A stretch of DNA of 5,130 bases from an uncultured Clostridia bacterium (lineage in GTDB: Bacteria > Bacillota > Clostridia > Oscillospirales > Oscillospiraceae). Shown piece by piece: positions 3,921-5,130 of this stretch. The position numbers and the translations under genes were made by a program. The stretch covers positions 1 to 5,130 of the forward strand of contig CAMWTG010000208.1 in the NCBI GenBank assembly GCA_947177115.1, given 5' to 3'. Within the stretch, counting starts at the first letter, position 1. Every line of letters starts with the position of its first letter. Below the pieces are notes generated by a model. The model saw nothing but the letters and a program-made list of their open reading frames with translations. It searched no databases and was not told the origin of the DNA.

Positions 3921-4865
3921 ATGGATAATACCTTTGACTGGAACCTGTGCCTTGCATACCTTAAAAAGGGCGATCTGCGCTCCCCAATGGAATACCTCGC
4001 GCAATTTCCCGAACACGCGGACTTGTATCAGAAATATGTATCCATTTTTCAGCAGGAAAAATACCTCTCCTATGATATAGACAGCGGCTTGCAGGACATT
4101 CTTCTGATCTATCAGAAATACTACCGGGATGCGTTCTATCTGGAACAGAGCGCGGAGGATGCCGCCGGACGTCTGCGGGCCCGGCTGGCAGACCTGTTTC
4201 AGACAGACCCCGCCGCCCCGCTGGACGAGCTGGAGGAAAGGGCAGCGGACACCTTCCGCAGCCATTCCATGTACGTCCTGACCGGGCGTACCAATGGCTA
4301 TTACGGCCCCTACATCTGGCGGTACGAGGAGCTGAAGCATTACGCCGTGGAACTGCCGGACGGCGTACAGGAATACGCCGTGAAGCTTCTGGACGGCTTT
4401 GTCATGGAAAGCTGGCTGAACTATCTGACCTTCGGTATGTCCGGTACCGGCGGCTGGTCCAACGGCGATGGGCTGATCCATTGCGTGAAGCACAACTACG
4501 ACCTGGATTCGGAAAGCTTCCAGGTGTCTCTCCTGAAACATGAAGCCCAGCACGCGGCAGACCAGAGCAGATATCCGGGCATGTCCCCCGAGGACCTGGA
4601 GTACCGGGCAAAACTGGTGGAACTGATTTACTCTGAGAAACGACTGCTTTTGGACCGCTTTTTAATGGAGGCGGACGCAACCAGCGCCAGCAATGGCCAT
4701 GGTCTTGCAGCCGAACGCATTACCCGGGGCTTTGAGGCTCGGCTGAATAAGGACCGCAAGAAACTGGCCGGCCTCCCGGTACAGGAAGTTCAGATGGTAT
4801 CTTTTGCGCTGTTTCAGGAAAGCACCGGAGAAATGGGGCGGAAGTATCTCGGCTCTCCTGCATAA
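3921..4865 (+). CDS. Uncharacterised protein with HEAQH zinc-metallopeptidase motif, about 314 aa
   Basis: I do not recognise a named family. A gluzincin-type motif HEAQH (residues 207-211, within SLLKHEAQHAADQSRY) is followed 16 residues later by Glu227 in LEYRAKLVEL, a plausible third zinc ligand. This suggests a zinc-dependent peptidase or hydrolase. A Gly/aromatic block FGMSGTGGWSNGDGLI (171-186) precedes it, and NGYYGPYIWRYEE (125-137) looks like a second conserved core. The N-terminal 120 residues are largely helical and charged. There is no signal peptide or membrane segment, so a cytoplasmic place is likely. Start choice is uncertain: GTG 3912 is in frame with GAGGT (3903-3907) close upstream, while ATG 3921 is 14 nt from it. 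The earlier in-frame ATG at 3840 would overlap the small gene and is unlikely. It probably shares the promoter at 3677-3705 with the 55-aa gene. Codons are less GC-biased than in the left part of the window. Confidence 0.88.
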   Translation: MDNTFDWNLCLAYLKKGDLRSPMEYLAQFPEHADLYQKYVSIFQQEKYLSYDIDSGLQDILLIYQKYYRDAFYLEQSAEDAAGRLRARLADLFQTDPAAPLDELEERAADTFRSHSMYVLTGRTNGYYGPYIWRYEELKHYAVELPDGVQEYAVKLLDGFVMESWLNYLTFGMSGTGGWSNGDGLIHCVKHNYDLDSESFQVSLLKHEAQHAADQSRYPGMSPEDLEYRAKLVELIYSEKRLLLDRFLMEADATSASNGHGLAAERITRGFEARLNKDRKKLAGLPVQEVQMVSFALFQESTGEMGRKYLGSPA

Positions 4866-4875
4866 AGAATGCAGG
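4857..4875 (+). promoter_or_regulatory. Hairpin over the stop codon of the HEAQH gene
   Basis: CCTGCAT (4857-4863) pairs exactly with ATGCAGG (4869-4875) around AAAGA; the TAA stop (4863-4865) sits at the stem-loop edge. Only a weak TTT follows at 4881-4883, so it is at best a poor terminator. It may stabilise the mRNA 3' end or be chance. From here to 5059 no gene or other convincing element is seen. Confidence 0.35.
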
Positions 4876-5059
4876 GATGCTTTCCGCGCTTGCCAGGGCG
4901 TGTTGGCGGGATAAGGGTCTGTGACACGGCAGCAATTCTGATAACCGTGCCCGTTCTTTATGAAACGCTTTTTTCGTCCAGGTCGTGACGAAGATATGAG
5001 CCCGCCCTATTCAGATAGAGTTATAAGTCAATAATTTTTCGAAGATGAGAAAATTTATC

Positions 5060-5088
5060 TTTACAAAGAGGTTTTTTTCTGATATACT
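5060..5088 (+). promoter_or_regulatory. Strong sigma-A promoter pointing off the contig end
   Basis: TTTACA (5060-5065) and TATACT (5083-5088) are 17 bp apart, each matching consensus at 5 of 6 positions, with TG one base before the -10 (5080-5081) and an AT-rich region upstream. Transcription would start near 5095, but genuine sequence ends at about 5097, so the gene it serves is missing. Confidence 0.8.
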
Positions 5089-5097
5089 ATGTAGGAG

Positions 5098-5130
5098 CTG
5101 TAGCTTATACCCATCTGACGCTGCCGACGA
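5098..5130 (+). other. Sequencing-adapter contamination (Illumina Nextera Read-1 transposon adapter)
   Basis: Positions 5098-5116 match the 19-nt Tn5 mosaic end (CTGTCTCTTATACACATCT) at 16 of 19 bases; the differences are at 5102, 5103 and 5111. Positions 5117-5130 match GACGCTGCCGACGA, the rest of the reverse-complemented Nextera Read-1 adapter, at 14 of 14. The order, orientation and total length of 33 fit exactly. This is library-preparation sequence left at a contig end, not genome. Any frame or motif placed here is an artefact. Confidence 0.96.

Noticed and set aside
4925..4992. Small inverted repeats CACGG/CCGTG (4925-4949) and TTCGTC/GACGAA (4973-4992) as terminators
   Set aside because: Stems of 5-6 bp and no T-tract in the right place on either strand.
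1..5130. CRISPR array, toxin-antitoxin pair or other defence system
   Set aside because: No spaced direct repeats, no Cas-like proteins, and no recognisable toxin or antitoxin fold; the only direct repeat is the tRNA half copy.

Overview
The window looks like the end of a contig from a GC-rich Gram-positive anaerobe of the class Clostridia, probably near the Oscillospiraceae. This is inferred from strong AGGAGG-type ribosome binding sites, an EFR1-type flavodoxin/ferredoxin gene, family-typical Clostridia proteins and extended -10 sigma-A promoters. No species-level claim can be made from the sequence alone.

Left part (1-2491), ordinary chromosome, all genes on the plus strand: the tail of a gene resembling the winged-helix domain of ModE-type regulators; a 307-aa sugar-type nucleotidyltransferase with its own promoter and a hairpin leader; a 255-aa EFR1-type protein (flavodoxin-like half plus two [4Fe-4S] motifs) preceded by two short palindromes; and a 109-aa thioredoxin. 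The EFR1 protein and thioredoxin suggest a redox theme, but the genes are separated by 73-82 bp gaps and need not form one operon.

Middle part (2492-3736), accessory and decayed: a non-coding stretch rich in inverted repeats (a 16-bp perfect stem, a GC-rich hairpin and a probable dispersed intergenic repeat); a promoter whose -10 lies inside an 8-bp inverted repeat; a truncated copy of the 5' half of a tRNA-Ser gene; 177 bp further on, the complete tRNA-Ser(CGA) and its strong terminator; then, convergent and starting inside the terminator T-tract, the broken 3' end of a tyrosine-recombinase gene, followed by a fragment of an IS630-family transposase. This reads as an old integration site at a tRNA gene with the mobile element eroded away.

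Right part (3737-4865): a near-consensus promoter drives a two-gene unit, a 55-aa DUF3006-like protein (too short for usual ORF cut-offs) and an uncharacterised ~314-aa protein with an HEAQH zinc-metallopeptidase-type motif. A further good promoter sits at 5060-5088, but the gene it would serve is not present.

The last 33 bases (5098-5130) are not biological: they match the reverse complement of the Illumina Nextera Read-1 transposon adapter (30 of 33 positions, including all of the last 14). Real genomic sequence therefore ends at about 5097.
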